Assembly: GCA_036008465.1 (NCBI GenBank)
Contig: DASYNP010000110.1
Coordinates: 1-64,000, forward strand
Source: DASPSM01 sp036008465
Lineage (GTDB): Bacteria > Planctomycetota > Planctomycetia > Planctomycetales > Planctomycetaceae
Length of the DNA stretch: 64,000 nucleotides
Direction of reading: 5' to 3'
A model generated the notes under the pieces. The model saw nothing but the letters and a program-made list of their open reading frames with translations. It was not told the DNA's origin and searched no databases. This document shows, in pieces, positions 16,281 to 22,627 of the stretch (position 1 is its first letter; every line of letters begins with the position of its first letter). The translations under genes were made by a program, and so were the position numbers.

Positions 16281-16697
16281 ATGCATCCGAATTTTGACAA
16301 CGCCTGCCAAAACGTCGTCAATCACGTCTCGAACGCCCAGACCGCGTTCGCCGGACATTCGGTGGCTTGCGTCGACGCGACCTCGAAACGCCTGCTCGGC
16401 AGGAAACGACTTTCGACCCAGCGTCAGACGCAACCAGGCGATACGCAGTCGGGCGATAGGCCCGACATGCGCAGTCCGTCGGGCTCAAGGCCCGACAGTT
16501 CCATGCGGGATTCGATGTCCCGCGGAGAACGCCTGGCCCTACCGACGCGTTCATTACGAACGCAGACGTGGGTGGCGGCGGACGCGACAGCCGCCGTCAG
16601 GGCGGCAGCTACCGGGCCTGCCGGCTATTGGCCGGCAGGGAACGAGCCAGCCGCCATCTGGGCGGCACTGGTGATCGCGAGAGCGCTCGCCAGTTAG
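16281..16697 (+). CDS. Possible ORF that runs through the stem-loop array
   Basis: 138 residues with a very good AGGAGG at 16268-16273 and a promoter 70 bases upstream. The first 45 residues (MHPNFDNACQNVVNHVSNAQ, then TAFAGHSVACVDATSKR) look like a normal peptide. The rest is a translation of consecutive palindromes (PGDTQSGDRPDMRSPSGSRP, AADATAAVRAAATGP) and is unlikely to fold. Either a short peptide is made and the array is fortuitously open, or translation of the array controls the RNA structure ahead of the ECF gene. No family is recognised. Confidence 0.35.
   Translation: MHPNFDNACQNVVNHVSNAQTAFAGHSVACVDATSKRLLGRKRLSTQRQTQPGDTQSGDRPDMRSPSGSRPDSSMRDSMSRGERLALPTRSLRTQTWVAADATAAVRAAATGPAGYWPAGNEPAAIWAALVIARALAS
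16391..16690 (+). repeat. Array of eight short stem-loops
   Basis: In order: CCTGC-TCG-GCAGG (16391-16403), GTCGGGC-GATAG-GCCCGAC (16448-16466), GTCGGGC-TCAAG-GCCCGAC (16478-16496), GCGGGA-TTCGATG-TCCCGC (16505-16523), GCCGCC-GTCAG-GGCGGC (16590-16606), a 9-bp stem CCTGCCGGC with loop TATTG (16617-16639), GCCGCC-ATCTG-GGCGGC (16650-16666), GCGAG-AGCG-CTCGC (16677-16690). Five have 5-base loops ending in G. The stems are perfect but differ from each other. Confidence 0.75.
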
Positions 16698-16916
16698 GGC
16701 AGCACGGTCGACGAGTCGTTTTTGGCTTTGAGCGAACGGGCGTGTCCCCCGGCCTTCGGTGCTGGGTGACCTTTTCTCCCGTTCAATCCCGCGTGGTTCT
16801 GTTGCCTCCGGCAGCGTGAATTCTCGCGGGCCGACTGCAGGGCGAACTTCAGCCCCGCGTGTTCGGCAAGCCCTTACTGTTTCCAGGCGGTTTGTAGCGT
16901 GACACGCATCAGGCCG

Positions 16917-16931
16917 CTCCCAACGTGGGAG
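16917..16931 (+). promoter_or_regulatory. Stem-loop containing the Shine-Dalgarno of the ECF sigma gene
   Basis: CTCCCA-ACG-TGGGAG; the 3' arm holds GGGAG, 9 bases before ATG 16941. The stem would hide the ribosome-binding site when formed. Confidence 0.5.
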
Positions 16932-16940
16932 CCGACGAAC

Positions 16941-17492
16941 ATGGAAGAGCAACGAACAATCCGGTTGGTGTTGTTAGCCCAAGCCGGCAGCCGCGAAGCC
17001 TTCGGGCAACTCGTGAATCAGTTCGAGACCACGGTCTTCGCGACCGTGATGTCGCGGCTGCGCCACCGGGCCGAGGCCCGCGAGGTGACGCAGGACGTGT
17101 TCGTCCAGGCCATGCGCAAGCTCTCGCAGCTCCGCGAGCCGGAACGCTTCGGAGGCTGGCTGCGGCAGATCGCCGTGCGGATGTCGATCAACCGCGCGGT
17201 GCGCCGGCCGCACGAAACGACGCTCGCCCCCGAGACCTTCACGTCGCTCAAGACCGAGCCGCGGACGCCGCTGGATGACCTGCTCCGCAACGAGCGGTCG
17301 AAGCAGGTGTGGGGCGGACTGTCGAAGCTGCGCGAGCTCGATCGGCGGACGCTGATCGCGTTCTACGTCGAGGGACAATCGCTCAAGCAGATGAGCGACA
17401 AGTTCGAGAGTCCAATCGGCACCATCAAGCGTCGGTTGCACACGGCTCGGAACCGGCTCCGCAAGGAGCTGACCGAGGCCATCCCGGCGTAA
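16941..17492 (+). CDS. ECF-type RNA polymerase sigma factor
   Basis: 183 residues from ATG 16941; an in-frame GTG at 16899 would add 14 residues but lies before the SD hairpin. Region 2 spans about 10-75 (SREAFGQLVNQFETTVFATV, then EAREVTQDVFVQAMRKL and FGGWLRQIAVRMSINRAVRR), a linker follows, and region 4 is about 125-178 (LRELDRRTLIAFYVEGQSLK, then IGTIKRRLHTARNRLRKEL). It directs RNA polymerase to a small regulon. No transmembrane anti-sigma gene adjoins. A STAS protein is encoded 115 bases downstream, and the gene is preceded by a promoter and stem-loop array. Confidence 0.93.
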   Translation: MEEQRTIRLVLLAQAGSREAFGQLVNQFETTVFATVMSRLRHRAEAREVTQDVFVQAMRKLSQLREPERFGGWLRQIAVRMSINRAVRRPHETTLAPETFTSLKTEPRTPLDDLLRNERSKQVWGGLSKLRELDRRTLIAFYVEGQSLKQMSDKFESPIGTIKRRLHTARNRLRKELTEAIPA

Positions 17493-17607
17493 ATCAGGCC
17501 TCGGTGGAAACTTGGCGCGGGATCTTTCGAGACGCTCGTGCTTTCCTTACACTGCATCCCTTGCTGCGCGCTCCCTTCGGAGCCCGCAGCACTGGGGGTG
17601 CGGGGAA

Positions 17608-17934
17608 ATGCCGCGACGGCAGAGCTATCTGAACGTCTACGAATCCGGCAAGCTGACAGTGGTCAGTTTTGTCAGCGCCGAGCTTTTAGATCAGATCGTC
17701 GTCAGCGAGTGCCGGGCGGAGATCGCCGAGCTGATCAAAGAGCACCAGTGCGAAGTGCTTGCGTTCGACCTCACCGGCGTGAAGCTCGTGCCCAGCGGAA
17801 TGCTGGGCATGCTGGCATCGCTGGGGCGGCTCGGCGTGCAGGTGCTGATCTTCAACCCCTCGGACGAGATTCGTGAAGTCCTGGAAATCACACGGCTCGA
17901 TTCCCTGCTGCAGGTGCAGAAAGTCGACTTGTAA
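17608..17934 (+). CDS. STAS-domain protein (anti-anti-sigma-factor-like)
   Basis: 108 residues from ATG 17608 (preceded by GGGGAA). The STAS fold is clear: KLTVVSFVSAELLDQIVVSE, CEVLAFDLTGVKLVPSGMLGMLASL, and GVQVLIFNPSDEIREVLEIT. The phosphorylatable Ser of anti-anti-sigma factors falls in VPSGMLG. Members normally bind an anti-sigma kinase; none is nearby. Its place right after an ECF gene suggests the two are co-expressed and that the STAS protein signals in the same circuit, which is an inference. Confidence 0.88.
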   Translation: MPRRQSYLNVYESGKLTVVSFVSAELLDQIVVSECRAEIAELIKEHQCEVLAFDLTGVKLVPSGMLGMLASLGRLGVQVLIFNPSDEIREVLEITRLDSLLQVQKVDL

Positions 17935-17990
17935 GCCTCGCGCACGCGGGACCATGAGCTCGCCGTGACAGTCTCTGGCGGCAATCTTTG

Positions 17991-19142
17991 ATGTCGGCGA
18001 CAGGATTTGAGGATGACGCCCGCCAGGTCGGACTCGACCCTCGGCAGTGGCAGCGGACGCTCGAACTCTTGGGTGACTGGTGTCGCCGAGGACTGATCCC
18101 GTCGGCTGCCGTGATTTGCGGCCGATCAGACCGCACAACAAAGACCCACGTCTTCGGCAACCAGACGCTCGACCCGGCCTCACCCCCCGTTCGCGACGAC
18201 GTTATCTTTCTCGTCGCGTCGATTACCAAGCCGATCGTGGCGATGGGCGCGCTGCTCTTGGTCGAGCGCGGCCTGCTCTCGCTCGACGATCGCGTCTGCG
18301 AAATCGTCTCCCAGTTTCGCGGCCGGGGCAAATACGGCGTCACCGTGCGGCACTTGCTCACCCATTCCTCCGGCCTGCCCGATATGTTGCCGCAGAATCG
18401 GGAACTGCGCGAGTCGCACGCCTCGCTCGACGAATTTGTGGCAGGCACGTGTGCAGCCGAGATGGGTTTTCCTCCCGGGCGCGGCGTGCGTTACCAGAGC
18501 ATGGGTTTTGGATTGTTGGGCGCGATCATTCACACGATTGCCGGCCGCACGTGCTCCGAGTTTCTCCATTCAGAGATATTTCAGCCGCTGTGGATGAACG
18601 ATACATCCCTGGGCGCGCCTGACAAATGGTACGACCCCGAAAATGGGCGAGCAGCCCGCATCGCGGAGATCCGCGTGCCCGAAGATCAACGTGAGGCCGC
18701 GTCGGATTGGGGCTGGAACAGCCGCTATTGGCGAGGACTTGGCGCGCCTTGGGGGGGCGTGCTGTCGACGCCGCGCGATCTGGCCCGCTTCGCCCAGGCG
18801 ATGCTTTCCGGCGGCACGCTGGATGGCACGCGAGTCTTCGCCAAAGCGACCGTCGAAGCGGCTACGCGGAATCAATTGGCCGGACTGTTTGGAATTCCCG
18901 TCGCCGAACGGGAGGGACGGCCCTGGGGATTCGGCTGGCGTTTGAGTTGGCCGGGGTCTTCCCCTTATTTTGGCGACCTGTTGGGTCCGCGGATGTACGG
19001 CCACATGGGGGCAACCGGCACGGTTCTCTGGATCGATCCCGACCGCGATGCGTTTGCCGTAATCCTTACGACGCAGCCGCAGGAGCCGCAGGGGACCTAC
19101 CTCGCGCGTCTCTCGAACGCGATTGCCGCCTCGCTCGTTTGA
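17991..19142 (+). CDS. Beta-lactamase-family serine hydrolase (class C-like esterase)
   Basis: 383 residues from ATG 17991 (a TTG is adjacent at 17988). Serine-beta-lactamase fold: the S-x-x-K nucleophile motif is SITK in FLVASITKPIVAMGALLLVE, HLLTHSSGLPDM is characteristic, the Y-x-N element appears as YQS in GVRYQSMGFG, and the third motif (usually KTG or HxG) is HMGATGT. No signal peptide, so it is probably cytosolic. Such proteins act as esterases, D-amino-acid peptidases or transacylases rather than antibiotic-resistance enzymes. No partner gene is obvious. Confidence 0.9.
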   Translation: MSATGFEDDARQVGLDPRQWQRTLELLGDWCRRGLIPSAAVICGRSDRTTKTHVFGNQTLDPASPPVRDDVIFLVASITKPIVAMGALLLVERGLLSLDDRVCEIVSQFRGRGKYGVTVRHLLTHSSGLPDMLPQNRELRESHASLDEFVAGTCAAEMGFPPGRGVRYQSMGFGLLGAIIHTIAGRTCSEFLHSEIFQPLWMNDTSLGAPDKWYDPENGRAARIAEIRVPEDQREAASDWGWNSRYWRGLGAPWGGVLSTPRDLARFAQAMLSGGTLDGTRVFAKATVEAATRNQLAGLFGIPVAEREGRPWGFGWRLSWPGSSPYFGDLLGPRMYGHMGATGTVLWIDPDRDAFAVILTTQPQEPQGTYLARLSNAIAASLV

Positions 19143-19284
19143 TTGGCGGCTTTGACCAGCGCCAGATGGGCGTTGCAATTGTGCCCTTCGTTACCGTCGA
19201 GCGTAGTTCCACGCCGATGGCATGAGTTGGACTGATTGTGACGAAGTTACAGTCTCGCCTCTCGGGTTGCGAGCAACGAACAAT
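19143..19284. other. Gene-free stretch before the small transcription unit
   Basis: No ORF with coding character is seen. Together with the small RNA candidate that follows, the gene-free interval extends to 19602. Confidence 0.4.
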
Positions 19285-19312
19285 TTGACGCTCGCGGACT
19301 GCGGCCTATGTT
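19285..19312 (+). promoter_or_regulatory. Sigma-70-type promoter of a possible small RNA
   Basis: TTGACG (19285-19290), 16 bases, TATGTT (19307-19312). It is followed about 60 bases later by an intrinsic terminator with no ORF between. Confidence 0.5.
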
Positions 19313-19318
19313 TGGGCA

Positions 19319-19422
19319 ACTCGCGTCGAGCGATCTGGCGAATTGAGCAAATCAATGCGGCCAACGCCTGGGCGCGGCAAGGAAAGCTGGGAGCTTTGAG
19401 GGGACCTTGCCGCGCCCTTTTT
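19319..19422 (+). ncRNA. Candidate small RNA of about 104 nt, unassigned family
   Basis: The unit runs from the predicted start point about 7 bases after a TATGTT -10 to the T-run of a strong terminator. It contains no credible reading frame. Inside the terminator stem a second hairpin AAAGCT-GGG-AGCTTT is nested. It does not show the SRP RNA GGAAGGAAG loop, tmRNA ends or an evident 6S bubble. Alternatively it is an attenuated leader of the gene at 19603. Confidence 0.4.
19370..19422 (+). terminator. Intrinsic terminator with a nested hairpin
   Basis: A perfect 13-bp stem GGGCGCGGCAAGG (19370-19382) / CCTTGCCGCGCCC (19405-19417) is followed by TTTTT. The loop itself folds as AAAGCT-GGG-AGCTTT. 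Confidence 0.8.
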
Positions 19423-19602
19423 CGTTTCGAACGCCTGAAGCTGAAAACTAGCCCCCGCTTGCCCCGTCCACCCGCTGGGAGGATTCCTAACTTGCCGGAT
19501 TTAACGCAACTTCCGTCAAAGACGTTGCCGAAGTAATCCGGGAAGTTCTGGTCTCGCCCCGCGTTCGTGCTGCGCCCCTGCCAAGGAAGGGATTAGGTCG
19601 CC

Positions 19603-20112
19603 GTGCAAGTGGATTCCGTCTCAGCATCGCGGGTAGGACCCGCGAGCGGCACGCGACTGAAGAGGGCCGCCTGCATCGCCCTGTTCGTGCTGGGACTCTG
19701 TTTTTGGGTTCCGGCACTGCTCCGGGCGAAACTTGACGCATCCGCCGTGACAGAGAACGCGGCTGTTGATGCGCCCCCTCAGGCCGACGCTGTCTCGTCG
19801 ACACAAATCAGCGAAGCGCCCGCGGCAATTTCGTCACCCTCGCGGAGCGCAGGCCAGGCGTCCACCTTGTTAAAAAGCAAGCTGCACCTCACGACAACCA
19901 TTCTGGGAAAGACTCGCCGAGCGGCGATCGTGAACGGCCGCCTCTATCGCGAAGGGGACAAGATCGTCGCGGCGAACGAGCTGTATCGGCTCGCGAGCGT
20001 CTCGGAAGGCCGCATCGAGCTTGTGACGCTCAGCCCGAGCGCGGGGTCGAAACACTCGGTGCTGCTTGATCCCGCCGCCGAGACGGATCGCGATCCCTCG
20101 GTATCGCACTAA
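19603..20112 (+). CDS. GspC/PilP-like membrane protein
   Basis: 169 residues from GTG 19603 (AAGGAAGGGATTAGG lies upstream). A short cytosolic start, one membrane helix (AACIALFVLGLCFWVPALLR, about 22-41), a Ser/Ala/Pro-rich periplasmic linker and a small C-terminal domain: LHLTTTILGKTRRAAIVNGR, LYREGDKI, LYRLASVSEGRIELV. That C-terminal pattern (I-x-G-x-x-R-x-A-x-V-N-x-x-x-Y-x-x-G-D) is typical of GspC, PilP and MshK-like proteins, which contact the secretin in type II secretion and type IV pilus systems. The next gene, 12 bases on, is secretin-like, which supports this. Confidence 0.65.
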   Translation: MQVDSVSASRVGPASGTRLKRAACIALFVLGLCFWVPALLRAKLDASAVTENAAVDAPPQADAVSSTQISEAPAAISSPSRSAGQASTLLKSKLHLTTTILGKTRRAAIVNGRLYREGDKIVAANELYRLASVSEGRIELVTLSPSAGSKHSVLLDPAAETDRDPSVSH

Positions 20113-20124
20113 TGGTCTTGCGCC

Positions 20125-21540
20125 ATGGATAATCCACGCGTCCGACCGAGAGCACCGCGTCGGAGGTCGCACTCGACAACGCGGCCTTTCCGGACGGCGA
20201 TGCGAGCGATGGCCGCGGGGAGCCTTTTGCTGGGCATCGTGGCATTGCTGCACGAGGATTCGCCGGTCGCGCGGTTCATGGCCGCGCGTACGAGGGATGA
20301 GCAGAACGGCCGATTGGAAATTCGACCTGAGCCGGGCGTGAGCGCTCAGCCGCAAGTGGTAGCAGATGCTCGGCCTCGGAACGTGTCCGCTCTCGACGCT
20401 CGCACCGGGAAGGACTCGGGCCGTATTTGGGCGGCCTCGCAATCCGTCCCTCGAGGTGACCGGCGAGCGGCCATTCAGCTCGGCCCGCTCGAAGACACGG
20501 CTTCAACGAACGCAGGGAAGGCCCGTGCCCCGTTTTCAGATGCGGCCGATCCCGGGCCGTTCGTGACGCGCACTTACCGACCGATTTCGATGTCCGCGGT
20601 CAGTCTCGAGCGCTTGGTGCGGCCCCTCCTCACGGCACGCGGGGAGGCGATCGCGGCGAATGCGGGCTCGGCCGTTGCTAAAGAAACTGCGCACGCGGCC
20701 GGATCCGCGGCGACGATCGTCGACGCCGAATCGGCTGACCGGCCCGGCGTTTTGTTTGTTTCTGATCGGCCGGAAGCCATCGGCCGGGTCGACGCTTTGT
20801 GCCGCGACCTCGAATCGACCTCCCCGCGGATTGCGATCGATCTGGTCGTGTTGAGTGTGTTGCCAACTACGGGCCGCCAACTTCCGTGGGATCAATGGCG
20901 CAATAGCTTTGGAAGTGTCGATTCGGATTTGCCGTCCGTGTTCAATCAAATCCGAGGATTGGGACACACCACTCTGCGAGCCAACAGCCAATTGCAAACG
21001 ATCAGCGGCGCATGGGCGGAGCTGGAATGGAGCGAGCAGAACATCGTCCCGGGAAACAACCGGCCAGACACAGATGACTCCGCCGACCGCGACCTCGCAA
21101 ACGCACGATCGGTTTCTGTCTCGAAGCCGGGTGCGCCTGCCGTCACAACGCTCCGCATTCGCCCGAGCAGCCAGTCGGAGGGCGCGATTCGCATCGAGCT
21201 CCGAGCACAATCGAGTCAGGTCGATGACCGCACGCGCCCCGAGCGTCCGCAGCTCGTCACAGTCCGCTTCAACACCGAAGTTGTGCTTCGCGAGGGTGCC
21301 ACCGGGGTCATCAACTTATTTGTCGATGAGCCGGTCAATGCGGGATCCGCTCCAACCAACCCAGTCGATGCGGCGGCCGCGCCCCTCACCAAGCCCGGCG
21401 GCCCGTTGATCCCCGCGGCCAAGATCGTGCCACAGCCCGGCCAACGCGAGCAGACGCTTTTGCTGCTGATGCCGCGAATCGCCCGCTCGGGTCAGAGCGC
21501 TGGAAGAATCGCGGGTTCAAGCTCCCACGACCCGGCTTGA
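20125..21540 (+). CDS. Secretin-like protein lacking much of the pore domain
   Basis: 471 residues. An N-terminal signal/anchor (RAMAAGSLLLGIVALLH) and about 110 low-complexity residues precede an N3-like region (VLFVSDRPEAIGRVDALCRD followed by LESTSPRIAIDLVVLSVLP) and a partial beta domain (TTLRIRPSSQSEGAIRIEL, LVTVRFNTEVVLREGATGVI, QTLLLLMPRI). These are the landmarks of GspD/PilQ secretins, but the glycine-rich gate and the V-P-x-L-x-x-I-P-x-x-x-x-L-F signature are missing. It may be a non-pore-forming relative that works with the GspC/PilP-like product of the preceding gene. Confidence 0.6.
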   Translation: MDNPRVRPRAPRRRSHSTTRPFRTAMRAMAAGSLLLGIVALLHEDSPVARFMAARTRDEQNGRLEIRPEPGVSAQPQVVADARPRNVSALDARTGKDSGRIWAASQSVPRGDRRAAIQLGPLEDTASTNAGKARAPFSDAADPGPFVTRTYRPISMSAVSLERLVRPLLTARGEAIAANAGSAVAKETAHAAGSAATIVDAESADRPGVLFVSDRPEAIGRVDALCRDLESTSPRIAIDLVVLSVLPTTGRQLPWDQWRNSFGSVDSDLPSVFNQIRGLGHTTLRANSQLQTISGAWAELEWSEQNIVPGNNRPDTDDSADRDLANARSVSVSKPGAPAVTTLRIRPSSQSEGAIRIELRAQSSQVDDRTRPERPQLVTVRFNTEVVLREGATGVINLFVDEPVNAGSAPTNPVDAAAAPLTKPGGPLIPAAKIVPQPGQREQTLLLLMPRIARSGQSAGRIAGSSSHDPA

Positions 21541-21606
21541 TGTATCGCTTGATGCGGCCCTTCAGTTCGTCGGCCAGATCGTCTCTCTTGCGGCGCAAGT
21601 CAATCG

Positions 21607-22422
21607 CTAGCGATTTGACCTGCCAAGTCGGCGCTCGTCGTCCAAAAGCGGATCGCCCAATTGCCACAGGAGTTTATGCTCCGGGGCTTTCATCAGTTCT
21701 TCGACTTCCTGTGGACGGCTGGCGACCTGGGTGGGGAACGAGACCGATGCCAGCACCCTCGAGAACGCTTCGCGGTTGCGGTTAAACAGGATTTGACCGA
21801 CCGGATTGAGCCCGGCCTGCACTAACGCTGTGGTTCGTACGAAATCGTTCATTCGGTCTGCGAAGTCGGCGTTCGTTCGCAGCAATAGTCCGTCCCGTTT
21901 GAGCAAGCGCTTTCCCTTTCCCTCCGGGTAGTCCACTGTCGCGCCGACTTGGAAGTGTTGTGTCGACCCTTGCAGCAAGAGTGGCACGGGAAACGGAACG
22001 CGAACGACGCCGAATCCCGCGGGCGGGCAATCGATTTCGACCGTGGTCGGCTCGTCGGTTTCGCGCTTTGAGCGATCTAAAACCCTCCGAAACGCGACCG
22101 TGACCTGACACGGATTTTCGTGCTGGTTCTGATAGTGCACGCAGACGAGGCACAACCGATCTCGCCGCTCCACCGAGAGGGCAAAACAGAATCCGTTCCT
22201 GCTGACATATTTTGGGCTGACGAGATATAGGTAGTCGGGCGCCTCGTCGCGCCGCAGGCTGAACAAGCCGATCACCGCCGAGGCGACAACGATCGCCCCG
22301 ACCGAGCCGATCCGCCACCTCCAAATATCCGCATCGGGCTGCCCAGCCAACCACGCCACGCCGCCGGCGACGATCGACACGAGGATCACCAACCCGCAGA
22401 CGGCCTTGATCGACTGCACCAC
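21607..22422 (-). CDS. Two-helix membrane protein, hypothetical
   Basis: Start chosen at GTG 22422, which has GGGAG 6 bases before it; a TTG at 22464 would add 14 residues. From GTG the product is 271 residues: two adjacent helices (AVCGLVILVSIVAGGVAWLA and VGAIVVASAVIGLFSL) followed by a soluble domain of about 200 residues with beta character (YLYLVSPKYVSRNGFCFALS, CLVCVHYQNQHENPCQVTVA). I do not recognise the family. It lies back to back with the secretin-like gene, with 66 bases between the stops. Confidence 0.65.
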   Translation of the reverse strand: MVQSIKAVCGLVILVSIVAGGVAWLAGQPDADIWRWRIGSVGAIVVASAVIGLFSLRRDEAPDYLYLVSPKYVSRNGFCFALSVERRDRLCLVCVHYQNQHENPCQVTVAFRRVLDRSKRETDEPTTVEIDCPPAGFGVVRVPFPVPLLLQGSTQHFQVGATVDYPEGKGKRLLKRDGLLLRTNADFADRMNDFVRTTALVQAGLNPVGQILFNRNREAFSRVLASVSFPTQVASRPQEVEELMKAPEHKLLWQLGDPLLDDERRLGRSNR

Positions 22423-22627
22423 GGAAGTCTCCCGACATTTCACAGATGGGTTGGGTTCCGACAATCGCGAACGCGGGTGCGACGTCGAGAGTACAGCGTT
22501 CAGTGGCTTCGATCAACGACTTTCTCTGCGCCTGCTGCGCAACGGGCAGACCTTGATTCAGCACCGGCGTCGCTGGGAGGCGGCCGCCGCGCGGCAGGGG
22601 CTCCTCGGCTCCCAGCCAACAAAGAAA

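Noticed and set aside
16391..16690. Stem-loop array as a CRISPR or integron attC array
   Set aside because: The stems differ in sequence, there are no equal spacers, and no cas or integrase gene is present.
17991..19142. Calling the beta-lactamase-fold gene an antibiotic-resistance determinant
   Set aside because: It lacks a signal peptide and has YQS and HMG in place of YxN and KTG, which fits esterase-like relatives better.
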